Shown here: positions 1-11,231 of the stretch, one piece after another
Numbering within the stretch: position 1 is the stretch's first letter
Layout of the letters: each line of letters begins with the position of its first letter
Assembly (NCBI GenBank): GCA_947095585.1
Contig: OX352761.1
Span: 59,140,832-59,204,831 of the forward strand
Length of the DNA: 64,000 bases
From: Nephrocerus scutellatus
Taxonomy: Eukaryota; Arthropoda; Insecta; Diptera; Pipunculidae
Reading direction: 5' to 3'
Translations under genes and position numbers: made by a program
The notes under the pieces: generated by a model
The model's input: the letters and a program-made list of their open reading frames with translations, nothing else
Databases searched by the model: none
Told to the model about the DNA's origin: nothing

Positions 1-618
1 TTATATCAACCAACGACGCAGTCGTCGATTCGATAACAACCCAAAGAAAACATTAATAAATTGGAGGTAGTAATAAAATTGCTTGCCTCATAAAAAACTA
101 AACGGATATTGCTGATCTGGCAAAATCAACAATGATCCGAACGTAATGTCCGTCCCATTAATGTCAAGTCCATAAGACATAATTTATTAATGCAATACTC
201 ATAGAAAACTAAACGGACATTGCTGATCTGACAAAATCAACAATGAACGGAGCTTAGTGTTCGACCCATTAATGTTTATAAATGCAATACTCCTTATCGA
301 TCTGGCAAAATCAACAATGAACGAGACTTAATGTTCAACCCAAACCCAATTATATCAAGGCATAATTTATGAAGTAGATTGTTTAAGTATGTATGTATGT
401 ATCTATGTATCTCAGCATAAGAAATGTAGGTTGGAACAGAGTATTAATTGTGATCTGTTTCACAAAAATATTCAGTTCAACTATTTACTTTAATCAATAA
501 AGACGTTCTCCCGAGTAGGACGAAAAAACTATTTCTTTCTTGTATTTAATTTTTACAAATACGATTTTAAAAAAAAAAAAAATATGGCGAGCTGAGAAGC
601 TCGCTTTACTATATTAGT
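1..618. repeat. Non-coding stretch with a ~100-bp imperfect tandem repeat
   Basis: No gene is seen. From about 95 to 345 the same block recurs three times, each carrying the words 'ctgatctggcaaaatcaaca' (or 'cgatctggcaaaatcaacaa' in the third) and 'cccattaatg'-like ends, with spacing near 100 bp and scattered substitutions. A short (gtat)n run lies near 390-415. An AATAAA-like signal at about 495 and an A-run at 570-582 precede a perfect short inverted repeat at about 587-604 (arms GCGAGC and GCTCGC). The stretch lies within the faf intron downstream of exon 6 and may be the 5' part of the Helitron that follows, but no clear 5' terminus was found. Confidence 0.5.
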
Positions 619-719
619 ATGTCTCTATTCGTTTTCTATCGGTGCTCTGCTCTGTTCGTTCTATTAACATTGCATAAAATAATACAGTGCTGTCGTAATA
701 CAGAAAAAATAATACTACA

Positions 720-2645
720 ATGCATTACGGTCGACCAGACCTATTCATCACTTTCACTTGCAATCCAAAATGGATCGAAATCACGCAGCTGTTACTACCC
801 GGTCAATCATCCAGCGATCGCCACCACTGCACGAGTATTCAAGCAGAAACTCAAGTCGCTCATGGACTTTATTGTGAAGTACCATGTCTTTGGAGACGTG
901 CGATGTTGGATGTACTCTGTGGAGTCGAAATTGATGCCATCATTTGCGCAGAAATTCCTGATACTGAAACAGATCCAGAGTTGTATAAAGAAGTGACGAC
1001 GACTATGATTCATGGACCGTGTGGCGATCACAACCGAGAATCACCGTGCATGATCGAAAAGAAATGCTCAAAACGTTATCCGCGTGCTTTGTTAGCTGAC
1101 ACAATCACAGGCAATGACGGTTACCCCCTGTATCGTCGTCGCTCTGCAGAGAATAACGGCAGAACGATAACATTGAAAGTCCAAAATAAGGTCGTTGTAG
1201 TCGACAACAGCTGGATTGTTCCATATTCGCCGCTGCTTTCAAAAACATTCAAAGCGCATTGCAATGTTGAGTACTGCAATTCTGTCAAGTCCATCAAATA
1301 CAAGTACGTCACGAAAGGAAGTGACATGTTTGTATTTGGTATTGCAGCTCCTGATGCCAACGATGAAGTTTCGCAACATCAGATGGGAAGATATGTCAGC
1401 AGTAATGAGGCGGTTTGGAGAATCTTTTCATTCTCCATACACGAACGTCATCCTAGTATGGTCCATTTAGCTGTGCACCTGGAGAATGGAAAACGAATTT
1501 ATTTCACGGCAGCGAATGCAGCGCAGAGAGCCGAACGACCACCAGCGACAACGCTTCACATGACAAGCTTCTTTGCGACATGCGCAAGTGATCCACTTGC
1601 AAGAACACTACTTTACTCGGAGATGCCGAAATATTACACATGGAACGCATCATCAAAAAACTTCCAACGTCGAAAACACGGAAAGCCTGTTCCAGGATAC
1701 GTGAACGTATATTCAACCGATGCATTGGGGCGCGTTTACACAGTTCATCCGAGCAATGACGAATGTTTTTACCTGCGTTTGTTATTAGTAAATGTTCGTG
1801 GACCGACTTCATTTGAATTTCTGCTAACTGTCAATGGTGAGCTATGCGCAAGATATCGAGAAGCATGTCAGTGCTTACATTTGCTCGAGGATGACATTCA
1901 TTGGGATCACACACTCGCTGACGCTGTTATTTCGTCTACTGCGCATCAAATTCGATCACTTTTTACGTGTTTTCCATCGAACCCACTTTATTTGTTGAAC
2001 AAATACAAAGATAATATGGCTGAAGACATTTTGCATCGAGTGCGTATAACTACTGCGAATCTTGAACTTGAATTTAATGCGGAGATCTACAACGAGGCGT
2101 TGATTTCTATAGAGGATTTGTGTCTGATGATGTCCGGCAAGATGTTGCACGAATTAGGAATCCCATCGAATCGCCCCATGCACGATGTATTTAATCGAGA
2201 ATTTGAACGAGAACGACAATACGATCAAGATGCTTTAAGTCAATCAGTACGAACAAAAGTCCTTCTTTTGAATCAGCAGCAGAAAACCGCGTACGACATA
2301 TTGATGATAGCAGTCAACGACGGCTACGGAGGAATCTTCTTCCTCGATGCACCTGGCGGAACTGGCAAAATTTCATTGATTTTAGCATCGATTCGCGCAC
2401 AAAGGCAAATAGCGCTCGCCTTAGCATCATCTGGTATCGCTGCCACATTGTTAGAAGGAGGACGAACAGCCTATTCTGCGCTCAAACTGCCACTAAATTT
2501 GCAAACGGTAGATGAACCGACGTGCAACATTGCCAAAAAATCAGCAATGGCGAAAGTACTACAGAATTGCAAAATAATCATTTGGGATGAATGTACGATG
2601 GCGCACAAACGAATTGGAATTCGGAAGCACTTAATCGAGCGTTGA
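720..2645 (+). pseudogene. Helitron Rep-helicase, N-terminal two-thirds (frameshifted)
   Basis: A 641-codon open frame covers most of the Rep region and the start of the helicase. Between about 830 and 935 the Helitron-like reading is found in the neighbouring frame ('FKQKLKSLMDFIVKYHVFGD'), so two compensating frameshifts bracket that segment. Directly after 'CWMYSVE' the protein jumps to the 'IDAIICAEIPD' segment; the intervening stretch that in this family carries the metal-binding HuH motif is absent. Rep nicking activity should therefore be lost, even though a long open frame remains. The helicase Walker A is present at about residues 545-552. The frame ends early at 2645 where a further frameshift separates it from the remaining helicase motifs. 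Confidence 0.85.
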
Positions 2646-3670
2646 AAGATTTGCGCAATAATCAGGACCTTTTTGGAGGTACGATGATTCTGCTAGCCGG
2701 TGATTTTCGCCAAACACTGCCAGTCATTCCAAGATCAACAGCCGCTGATGAAATAAACGATTGCCATCGAATTTGTGGAGATACGTGAAAACTCTCAAGT
2801 TAACAACGATTATGCGAGTCGCGTTACAAAATGACGAATCGGCGGAAGTGTTTTCCAAGTTTATTAGACATGGGCAGTGGAACAATTGGAACTGGCCTCA
2901 TTTCGTTTCCACCTAATTTTTGACAATTCACAACGTCAAAAGAAGAATTGATCACGAAAGTGTTCCCGAACATTGGTGAAAATTACAAAAACCATTTTTG
3001 GTTGAGCGAACAAGCAATTTTGGCAGCGAAAAATAGGAACTTAGACGATTTGAACTTAAAAATACAAAGCCAAATTGCTGGCCAATTGCATTCGTATAAG
3101 TCGATCGATTCCATTACCGATCCAGATGAAGTCATCAATTATCCAATTGAATTCCTAAATTCTTTGGATGTGACAGGAATGCCACCGCACAATTTGCAGC
3201 TCAAGGTCGGCTCGGTAATAATTATGTTACGCAATCCGCACCAACCGAAACTAGCAATGAAACAAGACTATCTGTTAAGAAGTTGATGAACAACGTAATT
3301 GAAGCAACGATAATCATCAGAAAGTTCAAAGGTGAGGATGTTCTGATTCCAAGAATACCACTGATTTCAACGGATTTGCCGTTTCAATTTAAGCGTGTCC
3401 AGTTTCCGGTTCGCCTTCCATTCGCAATGACAATTAATAAATCGCAAGGCCAATCGTTGGAAGTATGTGGAATAAACCTTGAGTTGCCGTGTTTTTCCCA
3501 TGGGCAGTTGTACGTGTCGTGCTCGAGAGTTAGTAAACCATTGGCGCTATTCGTTTTCTCTCCGGACGGAAAGACAAAAAATATCGTTCATCACCAAGCG
3601 TTGCGATAAAGATTCCTTTCTCGACGAACTGACAGACAACACACAGCCTAAACCGCTGGAGATAAAATAA
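2591..3670 (+). pseudogene. Helitron helicase, C-terminal pieces
   Basis: Three overlapping or adjacent open frames (2591-2788, 2948-3286, 3283-3609) continue the helicase: 'ILLAGDFRQTLPVIP' in the first, 'PHNLQLKVGSVIIMLRNP' in the second, and 'MTINKSQGQSLEVCGINLE' with 'HGQLYVSCSRVSKPLALFVF' in the third. In intact Helitrons these are one continuous chain. The gap at 2789-2947 retains decayed helicase sequence with stops. Downstream, 3610-3736 is the 3' untranslated end with the CTAG terminus. Confidence 0.85.
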
Positions 3671-3736
3671 AATAAACATATTTTTACACTAAGCGCACTT
3701 CTCATTTTCTTCATAAGTAAATTGACGGGTCGCTAG

Positions 3737-4053
3737 TTAAATATAAAAACAAAACAAAAAGACGTCAACATCTTTGCTGTACAACACATTTGGTAAAGTA
3801 GTGTGACATCAGAAGCACTTCTGAAACAAATTATAAATTCATTTAAAATTTAGCAAACTTTTTGGTAAAAATAATACTATATGTATTTATTTCTCTATGA
3901 TTTTACGATGAACAAACATCTTTACACATAAGTCCTCGGATTTTCAGCACTCACTTAAAAAAAACAACACGACATCACGATACCTTATACTAGTTATTCT
4001 GACTCAAGATATAAAATTTAGATATGACAAAAATTTATATGAGTAAGACTTAC
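3737..4053. other. faf intron remainder next to the exon 6 donor
   Basis: AT-rich sequence between the Helitron 3' end and faf exon 6. On the minus strand it begins with the consensus donor GTAAGT at 4053-4048. No gene or recognisable element is seen. Confidence 0.6.
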
Positions 4054-4402
4054 TTGAAATGTGTCCATAAGCCACGAGGAATATAATATTGCAATGCACT
4101 ATGTCCCAAATGTGCAAAAATTGCTTGCACATGTTTTAAAATAACAACATGATAGTTTCTTTTGATATTTCCGCAAATTTGTTCATTGGACGGTTCCGTA
4201 TCTCCGCTGAAATCCTCGTTATCGTTGGTTGCAGCCCCATCTGCTTTTAAAATGCCTACACGTATGGAGGGAACCATATATAACTGTTGCAAAACAGAAT
4301 TCATATAGCAGGTTGCTCCAGCATTTTTCAAACCACAAAACCCTTTTTGTGGTCTTGCCCCTACCGGCGGCAAATAATCCCAATCGCGTAGTGGCTCAAT
4401 AT
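4054..4402 (-). CDS. faf: fat facets exon 6: start of the USP catalytic domain (Cys box)
   Basis: Encodes about residues 1572-1687 of the deubiquitinase. The Cys box 'GLKNAGATCYMNSVLQQLYM' is complete; the nucleophile is the Cys in 'GATCYMN' (about residue 1603 in this model). It is followed by an acidic insert 'DNEDFSGDTEPSNEQ' as in USP9X-type enzymes, and by 'HSALQYYIPRGLW'. The acceptor is ...TTGTAG at 4405-4403, and the donor after 4054 is the consensus GTAAGT. The exon ends in phase 2, and the rest of the catalytic domain, including the His box, must lie left of the window. In Drosophila, Faf is a ubiquitin C-terminal hydrolase that stabilises Liquid facets (epsin) during eye patterning and early development. 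Confidence 0.96.
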
Positions 4403-4457
4403 CTACAATATTTACAAAATTTAATAAAAGCATAAATATACTAAAAAAAATATTTAC
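4403..4457 (-). other. faf intron 5 (55 bp)
   Basis: A short fly-type intron with donor GTAAAT at 4457 and acceptor TTGTAG. Splicing joins 'DLVCN' to 'DIEPLRDWDYLPPVG' in frame. Confidence 0.93.
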
Positions 4458-7400
4458 CATTACAAACTAAATCTAGTAGTGTTTCTGTTAACACCTTCAT
4501 ATTAGGAACACAATTTTGACAAAGCGCAATAAGGAAATCACACGCCGCAGCTATTGTATGAGGAGTTCGGCATACCGGCGGTGGACAAGTAAAATTATTT
4601 AATTTTCCATTCTGTCTTAAATACATGTATTCCCGTGATGCAGTAAATAGATAATCGTTGATTAATTCATGTATTATTTCCTTTAAATGAGCCTTCGTCT
4701 CAGGAGGAAGAAAAAACATGAGTTCCTTTGCAAGACACAAATGTCCTTCCAGCAAATCTTCATGTACTTGTGTATACCCTGTCAGCCTCACATTATCTCG
4801 AATCTGTTTTAACCAGTTAATTTCTTCTCCCAAGAGAACTTCTCCAATGTTAAGGGGCCAATTTAAAATGCAACCATAGCTAAGTGTACGACAAAGCAAT
4901 TGAAAAAATTCGGCACATGTACTTTCATGATGGGTTATTAAGGTTTTTAACGAATTAACTAGAAGATTGACCATATATCCGAATGGTCGTCTATCACACG
5001 CACAGTATGTGCATATTAGAAACAATTGTTCTGCTGCAACTTGTCGCACATGTCTTGAAGGGTTAATCAGTATTACAGATGTTATAAACTTAGACCAATT
5101 TGGATCATTGCTTAAAGTTTGATTAGCATTTGGATTTAACACAAAACTTATTGTTAAAACTTCTAGTGCTTCTTTACACATCGAAAAATCCTCTGAATCC
5201 GGCATGGATACATCGTCTCCAAAATCAGTTCTATCCAACTTCTGCAAATTACCGCATGATGAAGCCCATGCAAGTTGAATTATAGATTTTATAGTAGATA
5301 TATCTGGGCAGGACCATTGCAAGGCTGTAGAGAATAAAATTCTACATCGCTCACCGTCTGCACTAGCAGACAGCATTGCTGCAGCAAAATTTTCTGCTAA
5401 CTTAGTCGATATTGAGCGCAAAGTGGTTTCTGAGCTACTAGGAATGGAAGTTAGAATTTGTTTTAAAACGTCCACTTGAGATCTTGTGCCAACGTCAATG
5501 TCCCTCAGCATTGGTTCATCGCCCACTCGACTTAGAATACAACCAACAATATAAAAAAACAACTTTGACAATCGAAGAACACATTGAAATGCTGCTCGTT
5601 TTGTATGCATATCTGCGTTTGGCAAAAAGTTATTTTTCGTAAGCAAGTCAACAATAAAATGAGCAACCCCAGAGTCTACCCAAGCAAATTGCATTAGCGA
5701 GGAAGATTCACCCAGTGGATCTAATGCTGGTAATAATAATCCATTTAAAACTCCTAGATTGTATAGAACATGCGCTGGAGTGGGATGAAGAAACATCATT
5801 TCTGGGGTACAATCTGTACCGGAGAGTAATTCCCTATTATGTCTGGCTTGCTTATTAACACAATAATTTTCGTCATTTTCAAGTTTAAAATTAGACGACT
5901 CTTGAAATCGACACATACTTTTTAACATCTTAATTGTTTGACGATCTGAAGGCAATAAGTGTATAAGCATTTGGGCACTGTCTCGCAAACGATCATGATT
6001 CATATCACTGCCAAGTTGGTAAAGCTTTAAGAAAAATTCTATATAATGAGAATTTTGAGATATAATTACACCTGGGAGATTACTTTCTGATTCTACTCGT
6101 TGCATATCTGGGCACGGTCTTGGAGGAGATCCAGTGCTTGAATCACTTGAACTATCAGGACTACTTGTTATCCCTGTACCAATTGGTGTTAATTTGGCAG
6201 TTAAAATCATTTTATCTCTAATAGCATATAACGATAAGGGATTGATTTCGTCTAAAATTTCAATCGGCTCTCCGTTATTGTAATATAAATCGATTTTAAT
6301 ATTAACAGTAGAAGTTCCCTTTATTCGTTTCAAAAGATTTCGTTTAAATGATGCAATGGTTTCATTGTTGTGGGTAGCTATTTCAATATCATCAATAGGT
6401 CGTCCAGGATTCTGAAAACGTATATAAAGACTAGTATGTTTTCCTCTTGTAACTCGACTTAAAGGTAGTTGAACGCGGTCGCCGCTATATGAGCGATCAC
6501 ATTCCTTTATATATTCCTGCAATACCTTAAGAATTCTGCAGATCTTTTCTGCTTCATTCAAACGCAATATAATATCCTTTGATGCTGGATCAACCGCCAC
6601 GGCATCACTCTTTTCCGTAGTTTTCCCCAATATCAGAACGTTTTCATAATGCGTTTTAAGACGATCACAGCATTCACGGACAAACATTTCGTGAAATCCA
6701 CATACGTTTTCTTGCAGTTTTGGTCCCAAAGCCGTTGAAACTTCTTTTAATAGATCAATTGCTTTGCACGCAATTTCTTCTCCACCACAGGTAATAACGC
6801 GCCACAAATAATCTTTTCCAATTAAATCCACATTATCAAGTATATAACCTCGATGAATTGCTTTTAATTTGTCTTCCTTTGAATTAACAGCTTTAAAAAA
6901 CCGTTCAAAACATTTAATACCACTTTCAGTTAATAAATGAGGATCTAGTTGCAGTATGTTATTTTCAAAGAAATCTTTGTTTATTCCGGGATCTAAGTCA
7001 GGCTCTTCTCCCATCAATTTACCAAACCATCTAAAGCATTCTTCTCTATCACTTGGAAAAATAGCAGATACGGCAAGACAGTGCCAAATTTGCTTAGCCT
7101 GATCGGCACATAGCCAAAGTTGCCCATCCTTTAATAAAAATTTCAAAAAATCTAATCTTTCCTGTATTTGCAAGTTGTGTGAGTACCGGTCGTCAATACA
7201 CAGATAAGCTGGCTCGACATTAGATTTATCTTTAATAAGATCTCTGATTTTGTCCATGTATGTGGTCAGACTATTGGTAACAAGGATTACTAATGAGTAA
7301 TCATTTTGCAGCCGCTCAATTACTTGCTGTCGATTGAGAGTTTGATGAGATCGCGGAACGTGATTAGGTGAAGATTCATACAAACAGCATATTTCACGTA

Positions 7401-7698
7401 TAAGTCGTAAAGCTGGAAGAACCCAATTGTCTTCAGTTTTCAATTCTTCAACACATTTGTCCAGCCAAAGAGTTTTCTGTGCATCGCGTTCCTGAGAGCA
7501 ACTATAGTCTAAAATTTTGACATGTGCAGCCAATGCTTGATCTAAAACTTCCGGAGGAATTTCAATGCTATGAGCCAAAACCCAAAATAGTTTCAAAACT
7601 TTTTGAGCCATTACACCATTTTTATCATCCTCAGCTAAACGCCGTATTAACTCTAATAATCTCTCGCGTTGTCTATTATTTGCAGTTGTCATACTTGC
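4458..7698 (-). CDS. faf: fat facets exon 5: large central exon
   Basis: A single uninterrupted 3,241-bp exon, about residues 492-1571. It joins exon 4 as 'FVSFQ|ASMTTANNRQRERLLELI', matching the conserved Faf/USP9X path, so the Met at 7692 is internal and not a start. It encodes the helical, armadillo-like N-terminal scaffold; then a ubiquitin-like segment beginning 'SLYIRFQNPGRPIDDIEI' (about residues 914-1000), a Ser/Pro-rich linker 'SSPDSSSDSSTGSPPRP' (from about 1005), and more helical repeats up to the catalytic domain. There are no internal stops or frameshifts over 1,080 codons, in contrast with every neighbouring repeat, so it is under selection. The acceptor is TTTTTTAG at 7706-7699, and the donor after 4458 is GTAAAT. 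Confidence 0.97.
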
Positions 7699-8060
7699 CT
7701 AAAAAATGTAAATTATAAAAAAAAATTATGTTGAATTATTATCTAGTACAATTGAGCGCGATAAATCATAAATATTAAATTATAGGCTTGCTAAAAATCT
7801 GCAAATCTTAGTGATATCAATGATACTTACAATTTAGACCACTACAAATGCAAATCAAATACAAATGTACCTAAGTGCCCAAAATAAGATTGAATAATTA
7901 CATTGAAAACCACAAAGCTTCCTATGTCCCAAAACGAAAAATATATTCAGGAGATTAATCCACGTACCAACACCGTAAAATTGTATTGTGTTCCATCAAA
8001 ATCCGTAAAAATTACTTAACGGACAAATCGTATCAGAAGGCTTGAGATAAAGAAACATCA
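7699..8060. other. Unassigned intronic sequence
   Basis: AT-rich, no gene, no element recognised. It ends with the A at 8060 that abuts the Helitron 5' TC end. Confidence 0.5.
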
Positions 8061-8447
8061 TCTATACTACTATATAAAGGGGGTAAGTTTATTTGCATTT
8101 TCAACTAAATACGCTAATCTTCTGGACCGATTTTGATCAGTTTTTCAACACAGTACAGGTTACCCCGATGGTTATCAGTAACAGTTTTGTGTCATTGGTG
8201 GTTGCTAATCTTAAAAACTACTGGACCGATTTTGATCAGGTTTTCACAATTGAACATGGTTTTTAGCCGAGGAGATTTTAGGCTTCAGTTTTGGGGAAAG
8301 GGGTGGCGGAAGTCGTGGACGGGGGGGCTAGTATGTAAAGGGTGTTAGTGAGTAAAGCGGTCAGTGGGGTGGTGTCAGTGGCTGCTTTGTCAGTTAGGTA
8401 GGGTAGTGTGATGACGGGAGCCGGGCAACTCCGGGTATTCCAGCTAG
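8061..8447 (+). mobile_element. Non-autonomous Helitron, complete (387 bp)
   Basis: The 5' end reads TCTATACTACTATATAAAGG, the classical insect Helitron start with TC. The 3' end is 'actccgggtattccagCTAG' with a short hairpin just upstream (CCGG-GCAACT-CCGG). Flanking bases are A (8060) and T (8448), the expected insertion into an AT dinucleotide without target duplication. The interior twice carries 'ctggaccgattttgatcag', and the 3' half is G-rich ('gtggggtggtgtcagtgg'). There is no coding capacity; it would be mobilised by an autonomous Helitron's Rep-helicase. Confidence 0.85.
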
Positions 8448-8629
8448 TCTTATACATAAATGTTTGGAAGGAACAATAAGTATATTTGCGCCAAACAGAA
8501 ACCACTTCTTGGAGTGTTTAAAATAGTCTTTCTTTTCTAAACTACACACAACTTCATAATTGTACTTGACAAATATATTTGATTAGATAAACTTGTAGCT
8601 GTTTGTTATTTTTGCCGAAGTAGTGTCAA

Positions 8630-8782
8630 TTTTTTAGTTTTCTCGGTGGACCCACCTTGGGTTGTCAGCGGGTGGTTGGTCAGTTGACCAGTGGTTAGTA
8701 CGGTAAGGTCAATGGGCGGGTGGGTCAGTTGGGTGGGGTCAGTGGGATGGGGCACCCGGGAAACGCTGGTTATTTTCGCTGG
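8630..8782 (+). mobile_element. Possible second non-autonomous Helitron 3' end
   Basis: The G-rich segment 'ggtcagttgggtggggtcag' and the end 'ttattttcgCTGG' followed by T resemble the 3' half and CTRR terminus of the complete Helitron just upstream. No matching 5' TC end was located, so the left border is arbitrary. The similarity could also reflect a truncated or diverged copy. Confidence 0.4.
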
Positions 8783-9289
8783 TATATAATAATCATAATA
8801 ATATTCGGCGCGACAGATCATTGCGGTCCAAGGCCTAACTTCTGTTAATACTTTTTTTTTTGTTAATTGTATTAACAATGTTAATACTTGCTAAAGTATT
8901 ATTTGTTGCTGAGATTTTATTATATGTATATATATTTGTGTACATATAATGAATGTACTTCTTCTATATGAATTACATTGTCGCCTATGAAGTGTCTGTG
9001 TCGTTATCTACCGATCACTTGCAGTTTGTTATCTTAGGCGACTTGTGTAATTTATTTAGGTCTAATTATAGATGCGATGCGTGGGGATGCATCTTTGTTG
9101 TGTGACTATACACTTGTGTGTATGCCTCAGTATATTGTATACGGGAGGTTTCTAGATAACAATTCCTCCCTTCTTTAGATAAGAATATTATGCTTATGTT
9201 TGTAAAAATATAAATGATGCGTGTGAATTTCATTATTTGATTATTTTTTGTATTTGATAATTACATAGGGAGATTTTTATGTAACACTT
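8783..9289. other. Unassigned intronic sequence
   Basis: AT-rich with T and A runs (8850-8860) and TA-rich steps near 8925-8945. No gene or clear repeat structure seen. Confidence 0.4.
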
Positions 9290-9531
9290 CTCGCAACCAT
9301 TTGTGTTGAGCATGTATATTTTTGCACACAAATGGCGAGGACCTACAACTTAATGCCGGATCCAAACAACGAATTGAGGAGCTTTCCGTGACAAGTTATT
9401 ACTCTCGGACTTTTGTCAGACTTTCACGAGAGGTAGGACACCGCGAAAACTACTTTTGGTGTTACTGGGAATCGAACCACGAACCTTCTGCTCAGAAGCC
9501 ATGCTCTTATTCACTGAGCAACGGCGCCCAC
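9290..9531 (-). mobile_element. tRNA-derived SINE
   Basis: On the minus strand the head at 9531-9460 reads like a tRNA: an A-box-like 'GTTGCTCAGTGAATAAGAGC' and a perfect B-box-like 'GGTTCGTGGTTCGATTCCC'. The anticodon arm is degenerate (stem CTTCT/AGAAG with a loop that is too short), so it is not a functional tRNA. About 170 bp of unrelated body follows, extending leftward to around 9290. RNA polymerase III promoter plus unrelated body is the usual organisation of insect SINEs. The 3' tail and target duplication were not resolved. Confidence 0.6.
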
Positions 9532-9989
9532 TAGTATATAATAAAATCTTTTATTTAAATGTAATAAAATTAAGAAAATACATTTTTACGTGATTTTATT
9601 CCGTGGCAAAATCTTAGTTGACAAAGTTGACAATTGTAACTTAAAAATTATCGAACGAAACATATCACATCATTTTATCAATCTAGACTATCTGAAGCAA
9701 AAGCTTGTCACCAAAAAAATTTATAGGTTTTCCTAATTTATTTTTTTTATGTTAGTCATCTATTCCATTACTCCACAACTTCACCTTTTCCAATTGTAAT
9801 TCAGATAGCGTCAACTGGTTTTGACATTAATGAATTGTAATTTAAAAAGCGCCAGTTGTAATTTAGATTACTCAATTGTATTTCAGAAAGGACCATTGCA
9901 ATTCAGAAACCGTGTTTAAAAAAAATACAAACAACCGATGGAGAATTTATGGTACTACGTACGTGTACGTAAGAGGTTACAATTCTCTC
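9532..9989. other. Unassigned intronic sequence with short 'caattgtaattcag' words
   Basis: The words 'caattgtaattcagata', 'caattgtatttcagaaa' and 'cattgcaattcagaaac' recur between about 9790 and 9920, suggesting a decayed short repeat. No gene is seen. Confidence 0.4.
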
Positions 9990-10260
9990 TCTCCTTCAAT
10001 TTTTGCATTTTTATTTTACATATAGATTTGTGCACGACAGCGTGCGAACATAAATAATAAATATTTTTTTCGATCTTTCCTTTTTGTTTTTACGTTCACA
10101 ATAAAAATTAAAACAAAAATGTATGGACTGGAAGAACATATTTTTTTTTTATTTATTTTTTTTATATATAGACTCATTGCCAAGGGATAAGTTCCTGAAT
10201 GACTTGCATCACGGCAATAAGTTGGGCTATGCACTTTATTAAAATTAAAAATTAAAATTC
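9990..10260 (-). repeat. Dispersed repeat family Y, copy 1
   Basis: On the minus strand it contains 'gcaagtcattcaggaactta' with 'aatgagtctatata', then 'acatttttgttttaattttt' with 'gtgaacgtaaaaacaaaaag', then 'ttcgcacgctgtcgtgcaca'. The same modules in the same order, whole or in part, occur at 14963-15030, 16000-16410, 17985-18170 and 21305-21390 in both orientations. It has no coding capacity; the class is unknown to me. Confidence 0.6.
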
Positions 10261-10511
10261 GAAGGAATGAGAATTACAACATATCACATTCCTTACGTTT
10301 GTAGCCGGTTTCAAAATTATCTCTGATTAATTGAAAAAGCAATACGAAAAAACGAACACGAAACTAAAACAACGCGAGTCCAAATACTATTATCAATGAA
10401 TCATGGTTAGGGAAAACTACAAAAAAACCTTGACCAAGAAAATATTAGAAATTTTCTAAATAAAATAAATAACACAATCACTTTTTTTTTCTTTTTTTAA
10501 AAATTAATTAT
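10261..10511. other. Unassigned short intronic gap
   Basis: AT-rich; a T-run near 10482-10497 lies just past the end of the following LINE piece and may include its tail on the minus strand. Confidence 0.4.
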
Positions 10512-11231
10512 TAAAATCATCTAATGACCTCTACTGTCGTCCTTCAGGAAGTTGTTGACGGCTATTTTGAAGGCCTGTATATTAAAAGATTCAGGAAAAA
10601 CGGAGTCCACTAACCGATTCCACATCGATGTCACTATCGGATAAAAGGACGATTTAAAGTGTTGGGTTCTACATGAGAACGGTTTTAAGGCAAATCTATG
10701 TTGATTAGACCTGGAACGAGTGTTAACGTTGCTGACAAAAGGACCTGGGAATAGAGAACGGGTTTTTGAAGAACATCTACCGTTGTAAAATTTGTTGAAA
10801 ACAGTTAAAGCTCCTACATTTCGTCTATGCTCCAAAGAATCAAGGGATGAAGTAATGGTGACATCGCTTATCAAACGGATAACCCTATTCTGAATTCCAT
10901 CAAGATAAATCAAATGTGATCTAGGAGCCCCACCCCACACATATGAATTAAATTCTAAAATTGGTCTAACATAAGACTTATATAATCTTAAAACTTCAGA
11001 AGGGGAGAAGTAAAAGTTACAACGTCTTATGAAGCTCAAGCATTGGCTCGCTCTTTTTGAGATTTCATAAATATGTTCCTTCCAGGAAAATTCACTTGAA
11101 ACGTTCAAACCTAACATCTTAAGTGAAACTGATCTTGCAATAATGGCACCGTTAATTACTGGTGGAACGTAATGTTGAATTGCCTTTTGAGAAAAAAGAC
11201 AAGCCTGGAATTTATTAGATCTGCCCCAATC
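10512..11231 (-). pseudogene. LINE reverse transcriptase C-terminal fragment (CR1/Jockey-like)
   Basis: The minus-strand frame encodes the region after the RT palm of a non-LTR retrotransposon: 'LKMLGLNVSSEFSWKEHI', 'KSYVRPILEFNSYVWGGAP', 'IQNRVIRLISD', 'SLEHRRNVGALTVFNKFYNG'. It is a 5'-truncated copy ending with an AT-rich tail near 10500 after the final 'DDSRGH'. The related family recurs at 15080-15985, 19340-20150 and 24170-27860. The open frame appears intact over about 235 codons, so this copy is younger than the others, but it lacks endonuclease and RT core and cannot move by itself. The right part of the longer open frame (beyond 11231) is antisense to the LOA element and is not part of it. 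Confidence 0.85.

Larger units (their letters stand above)
619..3736 (+). mobile_element. Decayed autonomous Helitron (Rep/Pif1-helicase)
   Basis: Conceptual translation in shifting frames gives the Helitron Rep-helicase protein. The Rep part starts near 720 with 'FITFTCNPKW' and runs to the 'HGPCG' region and the Y-rich 'SIKYKYVTKGSD' segment near 1290. The superfamily 1B (Pif1-like) helicase follows at about 2260-3600, with Walker A 'DAPGGTGK', Walker B 'IIWDE', 'AGDFRQTLPVIP', and late motifs 'MTINKSQGQS' and 'LYVSCSRV'. The 3' terminus is the insect Helitron form 'acgggtcgCTAG' at 3725-3736 followed by T. It cannot encode an active protein: there are frameshifts near 830, 935, 2640 and 3285, an early stop after 2788, and the HuH motif is missing. 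The first helicase residue after the Walker lysine is Ile instead of Thr/Ser. It sits inside the faf intron in antisense orientation to faf. Confidence 0.9.

Noticed and set aside
4441..7692. A separate 1,083-codon gene starting at the Met at 7692
   Set aside because: It is faf exon 5; the true upstream codons 'AS' join to exon 4, and the 3' codons past 4458 belong to intron 5.
9460..9531. A functional tRNA gene on the minus strand
   Set aside because: The anticodon arm does not fold normally, and the sequence continues into a SINE-like body.
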